Part shown: piece after piece, positions 1 through 8,061 of the stretch
How the letters are laid out: every line of letters starts with the position of its first letter
Numbering within the stretch: the first letter of the stretch is position 1
Made by a program: the position numbers and the translations under genes
Source: G965225705 sp965225705
Lineage (GTDB): Bacteria > Pseudomonadota > Alphaproteobacteria > Caulobacterales > Maricaulaceae
Reading direction: 5' to 3'
NCBI GenBank assembly: GCA_965225705.1
Contig: OZ245325.1
Location: 930,001 to 994,000, forward strand
DNA: 64,000 nt
The notes under the pieces: model-generated
Told to the model about the DNA's origin: nothing
Databases searched by the model: none
The model's input: only the letters and a program-made list of their open reading frames with translations

Positions 1-707
1 ATGAGGGCATTGTTCTGGCCGCGCGGCCACATGGGGAAACGGGCCTTATTCTGGAGCTTTTCACGCAGGATTATGGCCGTCATGCTGGTTTTTTACGTGG
101 GGTACGGTCGCAAAAACAACGTGCCCTTGCGGAACCCGGCAACCAGGTTGTGGCGCTTTGGCGCGCCCGTCTTCAGGAACATCTTGGAACTTTTACGCTG
201 GAGATGAAGGAAGCACGTGCTTCAGGTCTTATGCAGGAGGCTCTCTCCCTTTCTGGTCTTTTATCTGCCTGTGCTCTGGCTGTTGCAGTTCTGCCTGAAC
301 GGGAGCCTTATCCCGAAACCTACAGCGCGTTTTGTGTTCTTCTTGACCACCTTCATGACAGGGCGATATGGCCTGCTCTTTATGTACGCTGGGAACTGGG
401 TCTTTTGAAGGCTCTGGGCTATGGGCTTGATTTATCCCGGTGTGCCCTTGGGGGAGGAGAGAATGACCTGGCCTGGGTTAGCCCCCGGACCGGGCGGGCA
501 GCATGCCGGGATTTAGGAGAGCCTTATAAGGACAAACTTTTCCCTCTGCCAGATTTTCTTCTGGGACAGGATGAGGCAACAGCAGACGATCTTCAGGACG
601 GCCTCAATCTTTCCGGCTATTTTCTTCAAAAGCATATCTTTGATCCTTTGGGGAAATCTCTGCCAGATGCGCGCTTGCGTTTGGTCATGTGCTTACAAAA
701 CATATAA
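1..707 (+). CDS. recO: DNA repair protein RecO, 5'-truncated by the window edge
   Basis: The open frame starts at base 3 and runs without interruption to TAA at 705-707. It encodes about 234 residues of the recombination mediator RecO, which loads RecA through RecF/RecR. The first visible residues (EGIVLAARPHGETGLILELF) match the N-terminal OB-fold of RecO, so only the first few codons are missing. The OB-fold is followed by the helical C-terminal region with the typical 'FTLEMKEARASGLM' and 'RWELGLLKALGYGLDL' stretches. Family length is about 240 residues, so the gene looks intact apart from the edge. Internal starts near 150 are not real because the reading frame continues upstream. Identification is from remembered family sequence, not a search. 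Confidence 0.9.
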   Translation, partial: EGIVLAARPHGETGLILELFTQDYGRHAGFLRGVRSQKQRALAEPGNQVVALWRARLQEHLGTFTLEMKEARASGLMQEALSLSGLLSACALAVAVLPEREPYPETYSAFCVLLDHLHDRAIWPALYVRWELGLLKALGYGLDLSRCALGGGENDLAWVSPRTGRAACRDLGEPYKDKLFPLPDFLLGQDEATADDLQDGLNLSGYFLQKHIFDPLGKSLPDARLRLVMCLQNI

Positions 708-801
708 AAGCTTTAGGGCCTTTCCTGTAAAACCTTTCCTGAAGATCACAGATGTCGCATTTTGTCTTTTATCTGAGCTTTACCACTGAAATCTTTAAAA
801 A

Positions 802-816
802 TTAACCATTTTTTAA
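802..816. promoter_or_regulatory. CtrA-type binding site upstream of the TadG-like gene
   Basis: The sequence TTAA-CCATTTT-TTAA occupies these 15 bases. It is a perfect TTAA-N7-TTAA CtrA consensus, and its left half reads TTAACCAT, the known CtrA half-site variant. It lies about 110 bp upstream of the ATG at 925 in an AT-rich intergenic stretch (708-924). CtrA controls Flp/Tad pilus genes in several alphaproteobacteria, so the position fits. Function is inferred. Confidence 0.6.
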
Positions 817-924
817 CTATATATATATAATTTTTATAAACTTACTTAAGTATTTAAAACAAAAGAATATAAAAAATATTCAGCGTATAAAAGTTCAGAG
901 TTTAGAGATTTCAGAGTATAAAGT

Positions 925-2313
925 ATGAAGAACATGTCTTTTAAACCCTTTCTAAGGGGATTTTGTGCAGACAGGCGCGGTAATGTTTTAATCCTTAGCG
1001 CTGTCTTTCTTGTTGTTGCTGGTTGTTTGTCTGCTATCAGCGTTGATTATGCACGTTTTATAGATACACGTAACAGGTTAAGAGCTGCAACTGATTCGGC
1101 AGCCCTGAAATTCACAGAAAAATTTACAGGCATGCAGGGCACACCTATACCCGAACAGGACAAAAAAAGGCTGGAAAGTTTCATAAAGAGCAACTTTCAT
1201 GTCAGGGATGGTGAAAAGTTTGGACATGTCGACATCCAAAACTTCACAACAGAGAAGGGAGAAAGGAGGCTTAGACTAAGAGCAACAGCCAGTATTAAAC
1301 CCTATTTTGGCTTTTTCTTTAATTTTGTAGATAAAAAGACTGATGGTAGCAGAGCAGTTCGTGTGAGCTGGGATACAGTGTCTGCTCCTCCTTCAGCAGA
1401 AAGTCCGCCCGTGGAAGTTGTACTCGTTCTGGATAATACAGGATCCATGGGGCCAAGATTCGGAAATGGAAGAAAAATGTCTGATTTGAAAGCTGCTTCC
1501 CAGGATCTGCTCAATATTATGATTCCGAAAGAGGCACGTGATCATGGTGTAAAAATTGGCCTTGTCCCTTTTAATTATTTTGTAAAGCTTCCCGCAAATG
1601 GAAGTGCCAAAATACCTGCCAGCTGGCTCAGGCATGATGGACCAGCAGAGACGAGGGAGAAATATAAGGATAATCAGAAGACGAACTGCCTGCTTCCACG
1701 CGATTTCCCTTATTCTCAGCGTGTCAGCACCCCCAATTCTGGTGTTAAAGAAAGCCTGTTTCCTCACCTCAGCTCTATAGTAAATGACGATAGACCTCTT
1801 CCATGGTGGGATCGCTTTGGATTTTACCCTGAAATTTGTACACGTCTTGCACCTATGCGGGGATTAACTGACAACCGGGATAAGCTTTTAAAATCTTTTA
1901 AAAAAATGCAGCCCGATGGTGGAACCGATATTGCTTTAGGAGCTTTTTGGGCATTCGAAATGTTACAGCCCGGGGTCCCTTTTCCTGGTGCGGCTTCTTT
2001 TGGTGGTGAAACTATCAAAGTTATGATTCTTATGACAGATGGACAAAATACCGGTAATTTTACGAATACATTTGCAGACAGGACGGCAGCGGACAAAGGG
2101 CAGCGGGCAATTTGCCAACAGGCAAAAGACAAGGGCATTAAAGTTTATTCTATAGTCTTTCAGGTCAATAAGGATGCCGCAAAAAACCTTATGAAGGCGT
2201 GTTCTTCAGGGGAAGGGTATTATTTTGATGCCAAAAATGGCAAGGCTTTGAGAGAGGCCTTTAAGTTTATTGGAGCAAACATACAACAAGAGCGTTTGCG
2301 CCTTATACAGTAG
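925..2313 (+). CDS. TadG-like Flp-pilus-associated protein with VWA domain
   Basis: A 462-residue protein of the TadG family, an envelope-anchored accessory of Flp/Tad pilus assembly. The N-terminus has a cytoplasmic basic stretch and one membrane segment (about residues 20-42) followed by DYARFIDTRNRLRAATDSAAL, the conserved TadE/TadG start after the pilin-like helix. A von Willebrand factor A domain occupies roughly residues 163-455. It carries a MIDAS-like DNTGSM motif near residue 170, a 'GGTDIALGAFWAF' stretch and 'LMTDGQNTGN'. The ATG at 925 follows an AT-rich region with no strong Shine-Dalgarno. No other tad genes (cpaE/F, tadB/C) are in the window, so this is either a stand-alone copy or a dispersed member of the pilus regulon. 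A perfect CtrA box lies upstream. Confidence 0.8.
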   Translation: MKNMSFKPFLRGFCADRRGNVLILSAVFLVVAGCLSAISVDYARFIDTRNRLRAATDSAALKFTEKFTGMQGTPIPEQDKKRLESFIKSNFHVRDGEKFGHVDIQNFTTEKGERRLRLRATASIKPYFGFFFNFVDKKTDGSRAVRVSWDTVSAPPSAESPPVEVVLVLDNTGSMGPRFGNGRKMSDLKAASQDLLNIMIPKEARDHGVKIGLVPFNYFVKLPANGSAKIPASWLRHDGPAETREKYKDNQKTNCLLPRDFPYSQRVSTPNSGVKESLFPHLSSIVNDDRPLPWWDRFGFYPEICTRLAPMRGLTDNRDKLLKSFKKMQPDGGTDIALGAFWAFEMLQPGVPFPGAASFGGETIKVMILMTDGQNTGNFTNTFADRTAADKGQRAICQQAKDKGIKVYSIVFQVNKDAAKNLMKACSSGEGYYFDAKNGKALREAFKFIGANIQQERLRLIQ

Positions 2314-2648
2314 GGATTCCATTCCTTCTGTCTGACTTCCAGAGTCTTACCTGGAATTTGAGATCAAAGAGGGGACTCCTTATCTGAGTCTTTCCTGCCG
2401 GAAAAGAATGTCCAGGCCATGGAATTTAAGGGAGAAGGTTAAATGATAACCTGATCTGGCTTTTGGGTATAAAATATAGGGTAGATTTCCTTAACCCTGC
2501 TCCTCAGGCTATAGCAAAAGTTTTTAACAGGGTATCTCGTTCAGGAAGACAGGCTTTTGTATATGAGTTCTTAGCTCTCAGAAGTGTCCGGGGGCTGAGA
2601 TTCGTCTCCATCAGTTTGGTCCCCTTTTTCCTTTACCTTTTTGGATTG
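2314..2648. other. Intergenic gap between convergent TadG-like gene and ubiG
   Basis: 335 bp without a supported gene. A small inverted repeat, TTCCAG (2339-2344) and CTGGAA (2353-2358), lies just after the TadG-like stop and could end its transcript, but no T-run follows. The ORF that spans 2463-2762 on the plus strand is antisense to ubiG at its 3' end and has no family signal, so I leave it out. Confidence 0.4.
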
Positions 2649-3473
2649 TCAGGTGGTCAGGTTAGGAGAAGGGAGCTCAGGAGCCTTCTCCTGAACCTTT
2701 CCCTTTCTGGTGTCGGGCCTTGTGGCAAGCATGAAGTAATTAACATGGGTGTCCTGACCTAAAGACCAGCGATCAAGCAAGGGGGTATAGCATGCCCCGA
2801 CAGGGGGCGCACAGGAAATCCCTGTACCCTGCAGCGCCTGCCGTATTTCTTCAGGTTTTACAAGCTTATCAAAACGATGTGTGCCACGGGGCAGCCAGCC
2901 CAGAATATACTCAGCCCCAAGGATTGCCAGAAGAAAAGCCTTCATCGTACGGTTAATGGTCGAGATAACCATGATACCACCAGGGGCAAGAAGACGGGCA
3001 CAGTTTTGAAGGAAAAGAGAAGGGTCCGCAACATGCTCGACCACTTCCATGTTAAGAATAATGTCAAAAGCCGGTTCCCCCTGCCCGACGAGGTCTTCAA
3101 TGGTTGTGTGGCGATAGTCAATGGCGAGGTTTTGCGACCGGGCATGGGCCTGTGCGGCCCCAATATTTTGAGCTGAGGCATCAACGCCTGTAACCCGGGC
3201 CCCAAGCCGCTTCATGGGCTCTGATAAAAGTCCTCCGCCACATCCTATATCCAGAAGACGCAAACCCCGAAGGGGGTCAGGTGTCTTCTTCTGGTCTGAA
3301 AAATGTTCTGTAAGGCTATCATGTAAAAAACCCAGTCTGAACGGGGTCATTTTATGAAGGGGGCGGAAAGCCCCCTCAGGGTCCCACCACTCATCTGCAA
3401 GAGCAGAAAATTTTCTAATTTCCTCTTCATCAAGGCTTGTCCCGGTTTTGGGGCCAATATGAGTTTCAGACAT
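2649..3473 (-). CDS. ubiG: Ubiquinone biosynthesis O-methyltransferase UbiG
   Basis: Encodes 274 residues of the SAM-dependent enzyme that performs both O-methylations in ubiquinone synthesis. Visible signature: N-terminal 'DEEEIRKFSALADEWWDPEGAFRPLH' block, then SAM motif I 'LLDIGCGGGLLSEPMKRLGARVTGVDAS', and 'NMEVVEHVADP' and 'STINRTMKAF' further on, all typical of UbiG. An upstream TTG at 3515 would add 14 residues, but the ATG at 3473 (MSETHIGP) matches the usual start of family members and I prefer it. Transcribed leftward, convergent with the TadG-like gene. The C-terminal tail after residue about 250 is charged and slightly longer than usual. Confidence 0.9.
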   Translation of the reverse strand: MSETHIGPKTGTSLDEEEIRKFSALADEWWDPEGAFRPLHKMTPFRLGFLHDSLTEHFSDQKKTPDPLRGLRLLDIGCGGGLLSEPMKRLGARVTGVDASAQNIGAAQAHARSQNLAIDYRHTTIEDLVGQGEPAFDIILNMEVVEHVADPSLFLQNCARLLAPGGIMVISTINRTMKAFLLAILGAEYILGWLPRGTHRFDKLVKPEEIRQALQGTGISCAPPVGACYTPLLDRWSLGQDTHVNYFMLATRPDTRKGKVQEKAPELPSPNLTT

Positions 3474-3613
3474 GAACACAACCTTTTTGTCATCATGAAA
3501 AAAAAGATGTATCAAACCTAGCTTATTACAGGGTGCTTTTGAAGTTAAAAGATGGGAGCCCGGCTCATGAAATCTGTTTTTTCTGAGATCTTTGCTTTTG
3601 CTTTTAAGGGGAC

Positions 3614-3641
3614 TTGACCCATGTTTTTAAAGCGCTATGGT
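3614..3641 (+). promoter_or_regulatory. Putative sigma-70-type promoter of tRNA-Leu
   Basis: TTGACC at 3614-3619 and TATGGT at 3636-3641 are separated by 16 bp and lie about 40 bp upstream of the mature tRNA 5' end. Spacing and position are right for a housekeeping promoter, but the -10 is poor. Confidence 0.35.
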
Positions 3642-3680
3642 CTTCTGGCTTTTCCCGGGCTTAAAGATTTCTTCATAGAG

Positions 3681-3767
3681 GCGGCTGTGGCGGAACTGGT
3701 AGACGCGCCAGACTCAAAATCTGGTTCCGGTAACGGAGTGTGAGTTCGAGTCTCACCAGCCGCACCA
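3681..3767 (+). tRNA. tRNA-Leu (anticodon CAA)
   Basis: 87 nt including an encoded CCA. The acceptor stem GCGGCTG (3681-3687) pairs with CAGCCGC (3757-3763), discriminator A at 3764. The anticodon arm is CCAGA-CTCAAAA-TCTGG, giving anticodon CAA (reads UUG). A long variable arm (class II) follows, and the T arm contains the GTTCGAGTC sequence. All arms fold without mismatch in the parts I checked. Confidence 0.95.
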
Positions 3768-3870
3768 TGAAGGGGTTGAAAACCCTTATATATCAATGGC
3801 CTGGATCTTGTTATGTACCACGCAGACGGGGCCCGTGGGACAACATGCGGCACTTTATTCTTCAGATTGC

Positions 3871-4392
3871 TTAAGTCTTTGTTTTAAGCTGTTCAGGAGA
3901 AATTTGTTGTATCGAAAGACGACTGACCTTATGTGTCCCCATAATTCTGTTTAAATGGTCAAGAATATTTGACGAGGAAGCCTCCAGAAAAAATGCCGCT
4001 GATCCGGTGGCTTTCACGACAAGAACATGTCCATCTTTGTGTCTTTGCAAGCGTTCAGGCTTTGAGAGCCTGGCGAGCTTTTCCCCCACAATGTCGGCCC
4101 AGTTATCTGTAATATCTCCTAAACCAGCCCCAAATTTTCGGACAAAAGGTTTCATAAGGCGGTGGATTGTTTGACCAATACGCGGCGCAGGAAAGCGGGC
4201 AGGCCGTGTTTTTTGCACAGAGATCCAGTTTATAAGGGCCTGCTCAGAGGGAAAGCTATCATGTGATACTCTGCTGGCGCCTTTATGTGTTCCTGAACGT
4301 ACAGGACGCCCCGGTACCTTATGGATGAGGTCTTCAGTCTCCTTAAGGGAGGGGAGATCATCAGAAAACTGTGAAAGTTTTGTTTTTGACAT
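3871..4392 (-). CDS. DUF721 (DciA-like) protein
   Basis: A 173-residue protein whose C-terminal half (about 80-170) fits the DUF721/DciA family. It has W-x-x-IVGEKLARLSKPERL, a conserved hydrophobic strand 'GHVLVVKATGSAAFFLE', and a final 'LNRIMGTHKVSRLSIQQ'. DciA proteins load the replicative helicase in bacteria lacking DnaC, but many alphaproteobacterial DUF721 proteins are untested. The N-terminal 75 residues are basic and probably disordered. I chose the ATG at 4392 because AAAGAGGTACA sits directly upstream as a ribosome-binding site. The longer frame to 4440 has none. It is divergent from mutY, a common alphaproteobacterial arrangement. Confidence 0.75.
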   Translation of the reverse strand: MSKTKLSQFSDDLPSLKETEDLIHKVPGRPVRSGTHKGASRVSHDSFPSEQALINWISVQKTRPARFPAPRIGQTIHRLMKPFVRKFGAGLGDITDNWADIVGEKLARLSKPERLQRHKDGHVLVVKATGSAAFFLEASSSNILDHLNRIMGTHKVSRLSIQQISPEQLKTKT

Positions 4393-4669
4393 TGTACCTC
4401 TTTCCACTTCCCTTTTACTGTAAGAAGGTTTGGAAAGCAAAGTTTTCTAAAAATATAAGGAGTATCCAAAGGTTGTCTATTTGCACTTTGGTTTCAGCCT
4501 GTGCTGAAAATACATATCTTAAGGCCTCTTAAAAAGCCATGCCTGAAAAGAATGAATTTGGTCATAAACACCTGAAACCTGTTTACGGTCTATGGAGGTG
4601 AAGGTAAAGTTCACGTCTTAATCTTTAAAAGATAGTATGATCTTATAAGAGAGTACAACCTGAAAAGTC

Positions 4670-5788
4670 ATGAATACCAAAGCAGCTTTGTTTCATAAAA
4701 ATAAGATCGCGCCTGTTCCTGAACAGCGCTCTCATTTACGGCAGCGTTTGCTGGCATGGTATGATAAGCATGGCCGCACGCTCCCCTGGCGTGTCCGTCC
4801 TGAAGACCGTGCGTCCGGGCTGCGTCCTGATCCTTATGCTGTGTGGTTGAGTGAAATTATGCTTCAGCAAACCACAGTCGCTGCTGTCAGGCCATACTGG
4901 CAGCGTTTTATGACACGCTGGCCCAGTCTTGGGGCGCTGGCGGCGGCAGAGCTGAATGAGGTTTTAACAGCATGGGCAGGTCTTGGCTATTATGCCAGAG
5001 CACGGCGTCTTCATGCCTGTGCGGTTTATGTGAGGGATGTGCTTGGGGGGGTCTGGCCCCGGGATGAAGAGGGGTTGAGGGCCCTTCCCGGCATTGGTCC
5101 CTATACAGCTGCAGCGATAGCTGCCCTTGTCTTTGATCTGCCTGCTAATGTTGTTGATGGTAATGTTGAAAGGGTGATGTCCCGCCTTTATGCTGTTGAT
5201 CAGCCTCTGGATAAAGCCAAAAAGACATTGAAGAACCTTGCAGGTGATCTGATCACCCCTGAACGCCCCGGGGATTATGCGCAGGCTCTGATGGATTTGG
5301 GTGCCACAGTCTGCACACCGCGCAAACCCCTTTGCATGGCCTGCCCCTGGCGTGAATTTTGCAAAGCATACAGGGGCGGGGCCCCTCAGTCTTATCCGGT
5401 GAAATCTTTACGTGCGCCTAAGCCAGAGCGTTTTGGTATAGTTTTCTGGCTGGAGAGGGAAGGTCATGTTTTTTTACGTCAAAGACCTGAAGAGGGGCTT
5501 TTAGGGGGGATGATGGAAATGCCCTCGACACCCTGGCGTGGGGAGAGATGGTCACATGATGAAGTGCGTGATCATGCCTTTTGCCCCACCCCCTGGGACG
5601 TACTTGATGGCCGTGTCCGCCATGTTTTTACACATTTTTCTCTTGAGCTTCAGGTCTGGCATGGGAAAGCCCCTTCTGGTTTTGAGGATACATCCGGTCT
5701 CTGGGCTCCTTTTGACGGGTTAGATAACTATGCTCTTCCCAGTGTTATGAAAAAAATTGCACGCTTTGTCTCCACAAAAAAAACCTGA
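4670..5788 (+). CDS. mutY: A/G-specific adenine DNA glycosylase MutY
   Basis: 372 residues. MutY removes adenine mispaired with 8-oxoguanine. The helix-hairpin-helix 'LPGIGPYTAAAIAA' is followed by the catalytic Asp at about residue 163 in NVVDGNVERV. The Fe-S cluster ligands are in the exact C-X6-C-X2-C-X5-C spacing (C215, C222, C225, C231). The C-terminal Nudix-like domain that recognises 8-oxoG is present from about residue 245 ('FWLEREGHVFLRQRPEEGLLGGMMEMP', ending 'VRHVFTHFSLEL'). Intact and of normal length. A terminator follows at 5816. Confidence 0.95.
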   Translation: MNTKAALFHKNKIAPVPEQRSHLRQRLLAWYDKHGRTLPWRVRPEDRASGLRPDPYAVWLSEIMLQQTTVAAVRPYWQRFMTRWPSLGALAAAELNEVLTAWAGLGYYARARRLHACAVYVRDVLGGVWPRDEEGLRALPGIGPYTAAAIAALVFDLPANVVDGNVERVMSRLYAVDQPLDKAKKTLKNLAGDLITPERPGDYAQALMDLGATVCTPRKPLCMACPWREFCKAYRGGAPQSYPVKSLRAPKPERFGIVFWLEREGHVFLRQRPEEGLLGGMMEMPSTPWRGERWSHDEVRDHAFCPTPWDVLDGRVRHVFTHFSLELQVWHGKAPSGFEDTSGLWAPFDGLDNYALPSVMKKIARFVSTKKT

Positions 5789-5815
5789 TCTTCGGCTTTC
5801 CTTTTATGTGGTTTT

Positions 5816-5840
5816 ATGACGGATCTCATACGTCATTTTT
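5816..5840 (+). terminator. Rho-independent terminator after mutY
   Basis: A 6-bp perfect stem ATGACG (5816-5821) / CGTCAT (5831-5836) with a 9-nt loop is followed by four further T residues (5837-5840), 28 bp after the mutY stop. Confidence 0.55.
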
Positions 5841-5946
5841 GTATTCTTAGTTTTGAACACCCTGACCCCCCCTCCGGGAATCTTTACTTTTTTGTTAATT
5901 TAGTTAAAATGATCTATAATTTTTATGACCTCTCTTTTTAAAAAGT

Positions 5947-7839
5947 TTGGGGGTAGGAGTGTTGTTTTCTCTACATGAATCTATCAGATGTTTCCCACGG
6001 ATAAGGTGTGTCTTTGTCTTTTATCTTACCACTATCTTTCAGTTTTTAGCATGTGCTGATGCAAAACCTCTAAACCCTGATCGGAATGACCTGGCGAGAC
6101 AAAACCTTAAGATAACAGAATCTCCGAACAGGCTTTTTGTCTCTGAAATAGCCGCCTCTCATGCTTTGCAAAGGGCACAGGGTGCGATGTTAAATACTGT
6201 GACGGAGAACAGAGCTGATAAGACAGGCATATCTGTAGACAAGACAGACCATCCTGTATCTGCAAAAACGCATCCGGATGAAACGAACAGGGAGAAGGCT
6301 GCTTCTGTCCCCCCTGAAGAACAAAAGACCCCGCGCATTCCCCCACCGGTGTATACACTTGAAGGCCCATGGCTCAATCTTCATAAAAAAAGAGACTATG
6401 ATTTTCTTCGTTCTGTCACTGTGAATGCAGACAGGGAGCTCCTCGGGGACCCTGTATTTGGGAATGCTCTTTTCCATAATTATTTTACGCCTGATGATCT
6501 TAAAAAAACGTATAAAGGTGTTACAGGCTTTTATGTGAGCGACTGTGTTGGCTGTAGACATATTGTGGGGGCCGGGGCGGGGAAGAACCCATTTTTTATT
6601 CTTCAGGAAAATGAACAAACAGCAACTTCCGGCGATCTGGTGCGGGTTGACAGATATCTGAATAACTTTATCAAAGAAAACGGTTTTCCCATTCGTCTTG
6701 ATAAGAATCCACGCCGCCTGGAGGTCTATGTTTTGGGGCCCGGGGAGGAGGAACCACGCTTGTTGGTACAAACACGCCGTGGTTTTTTCCGGCCCTCAGA
6801 CATTCTTGGGGATAAGGAGGGAAATGTCTATGTTCTGGCAGAAACAAGTATCCCCATCTATAGCAGAGATGAAGCTGGTTTTCCTATAGAGGGAGGAGGA
6901 CATTGTCTTTCTCATTTTAATGCAGAGGGGGTGTTTCAATGGGAGCGCTGTCTGGGGCGAAGCCCCTGGGTTAAGAAACAGATTGGGAACTGGGATCTTG
7001 ATACCAAATATGCTGCGCTACAATTAGGGCAGGATGGCCTTCTTTATGTGGCAGGCTTTTCCAGGTATATGGAAGGTTTTGACTGTGGGAAAGTCAAAGA
7101 TTTGATGGAATGTGTAAAAATGCCCAAGCCCTACCGCCCGGAATCTGTCACTATTGGGGTTTGGGTGTTTGATCAGACAGGGCATTTGGTGGACTATCGC
7201 GAGAATGAGATATGGCAAACAGGCCTTGATTATTTAGGAGGAGTTCCTTTTTCTTATTGGAGATTTATGATCCCTGCTGGTCCTGATGCTAAGGGTTATC
7301 CTGTCTTTATGATAAAGGGGGATAGAGAAGAGAGGGAAGATCAACATACTCTTATTCTCCGTATCGGCCCGGACCAGAATGATTTTTGGTATATAAGGGA
7401 TCAGTGCTATGATGCTGCAACGGCGGGCGGCGACTGGGTTTACATCAATTGTTCGGGGAAGGGTGTCAGGATTCTGGATTTACAGCAACCCGCTCTGGAC
7501 TTAACAAAGAATGGCCCCCACTGGCCCGACCCGTTGGAAGAGGCAGATTTGCTCTATATGGATGTTCCGGGGTTTGCCTATTGGCGTATAAGGGATTTGG
7601 TAACACCTCTGGTGCCATTGGGCCCTTTTTTCTCGTCCGGCCCTGATGGCACCTATCTTTTTACACTTATAAACCCCTCTCTTCTGTTAGAGGGTACGGA
7701 GACAATATATAGGAGGAAGGTAAAACATAAATATATGTGGGTGGGGTTTATTCCTGCGGATCCCAAAGCGCCCCTTCCCCCTCAGGCACACCCTATGACA
7801 GAAGAAGAACGCCCCCTTATACGACACACCAGACCTTAA
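5947..7839 (+). CDS. Unrecognised 630-aa exported protein
   Basis: I do not recognise this protein. The N-terminus has a basic stretch, a hydrophobic segment (about residues 20-37) and an AxA-like end 'LACADA', consistent with a Sec signal peptide. Residues 40-135 are polar and low in structure, rich in E, K, T and P. From about residue 135 on there are repeated short strand motifs of the kind 'GNVYVLAE', 'DGLLYVAGFSRY' and 'DQHTLILRIG', which suggest a beta-propeller. There is a DCVGCRH cysteine pair near residue 200. The start is uncertain: the frame has no ATG early, and TTG 5947, GTG 5959 and TTG 5962 are possible around a GGGGTAGGAG sequence. It stands alone between terminators, on the strand opposite cobT. 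Confidence 0.6.
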   Translation: MGVGVLFSLHESIRCFPRIRCVFVFYLTTIFQFLACADAKPLNPDRNDLARQNLKITESPNRLFVSEIAASHALQRAQGAMLNTVTENRADKTGISVDKTDHPVSAKTHPDETNREKAASVPPEEQKTPRIPPPVYTLEGPWLNLHKKRDYDFLRSVTVNADRELLGDPVFGNALFHNYFTPDDLKKTYKGVTGFYVSDCVGCRHIVGAGAGKNPFFILQENEQTATSGDLVRVDRYLNNFIKENGFPIRLDKNPRRLEVYVLGPGEEEPRLLVQTRRGFFRPSDILGDKEGNVYVLAETSIPIYSRDEAGFPIEGGGHCLSHFNAEGVFQWERCLGRSPWVKKQIGNWDLDTKYAALQLGQDGLLYVAGFSRYMEGFDCGKVKDLMECVKMPKPYRPESVTIGVWVFDQTGHLVDYRENEIWQTGLDYLGGVPFSYWRFMIPAGPDAKGYPVFMIKGDREEREDQHTLILRIGPDQNDFWYIRDQCYDAATAGGDWVYINCSGKGVRILDLQQPALDLTKNGPHWPDPLEEADLLYMDVPGFAYWRIRDLVTPLVPLGPFFSSGPDGTYLFTLINPSLLLEGTETIYRRKVKHKYMWVGFIPADPKAPLPPQAHPMTEEERPLIRHTRP

Positions 7840-7949
7840 AAAAACATTCTCTTCAAAAGCTTAGACAGACTGCAATCATACTTATCCAACCATGATGGTA
7901 TGACGCTAAAATATATACTTAAAATAAATTCTTAGACCCTGATTTTTTC

Positions 7950-7981
7950 TACCCTGCTTTCATAAAGCAGGGTATTTTTTT
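7950..7981. terminator. Strong bidirectional terminator between the 630-aa gene and cobT
   Basis: An 11-bp perfect stem (7950-7960 with 7964-7974; arm TACCCTGCTTT) around a CAT loop is followed by seven T residues (7975-7981). A TTTTTT run precedes the stem, giving an A-rich/T-rich layout usable in both directions. It lies between convergent genes. Confidence 0.85.
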
Positions 7982-8061
7982 ATCGCCTTTTTTAAAGGGG
8001 TTATATCTTCTTTTCAGCCTCGTCCTGATTGTCCTTCTTTGCTGAGAGAAAGACAGGGAGG

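Noticed and set aside
5895..5907. Second CtrA-like site (TTAA...TTAA) upstream of the 630-aa gene
   Set aside because: The spacing is 5 bp, not the required 7.
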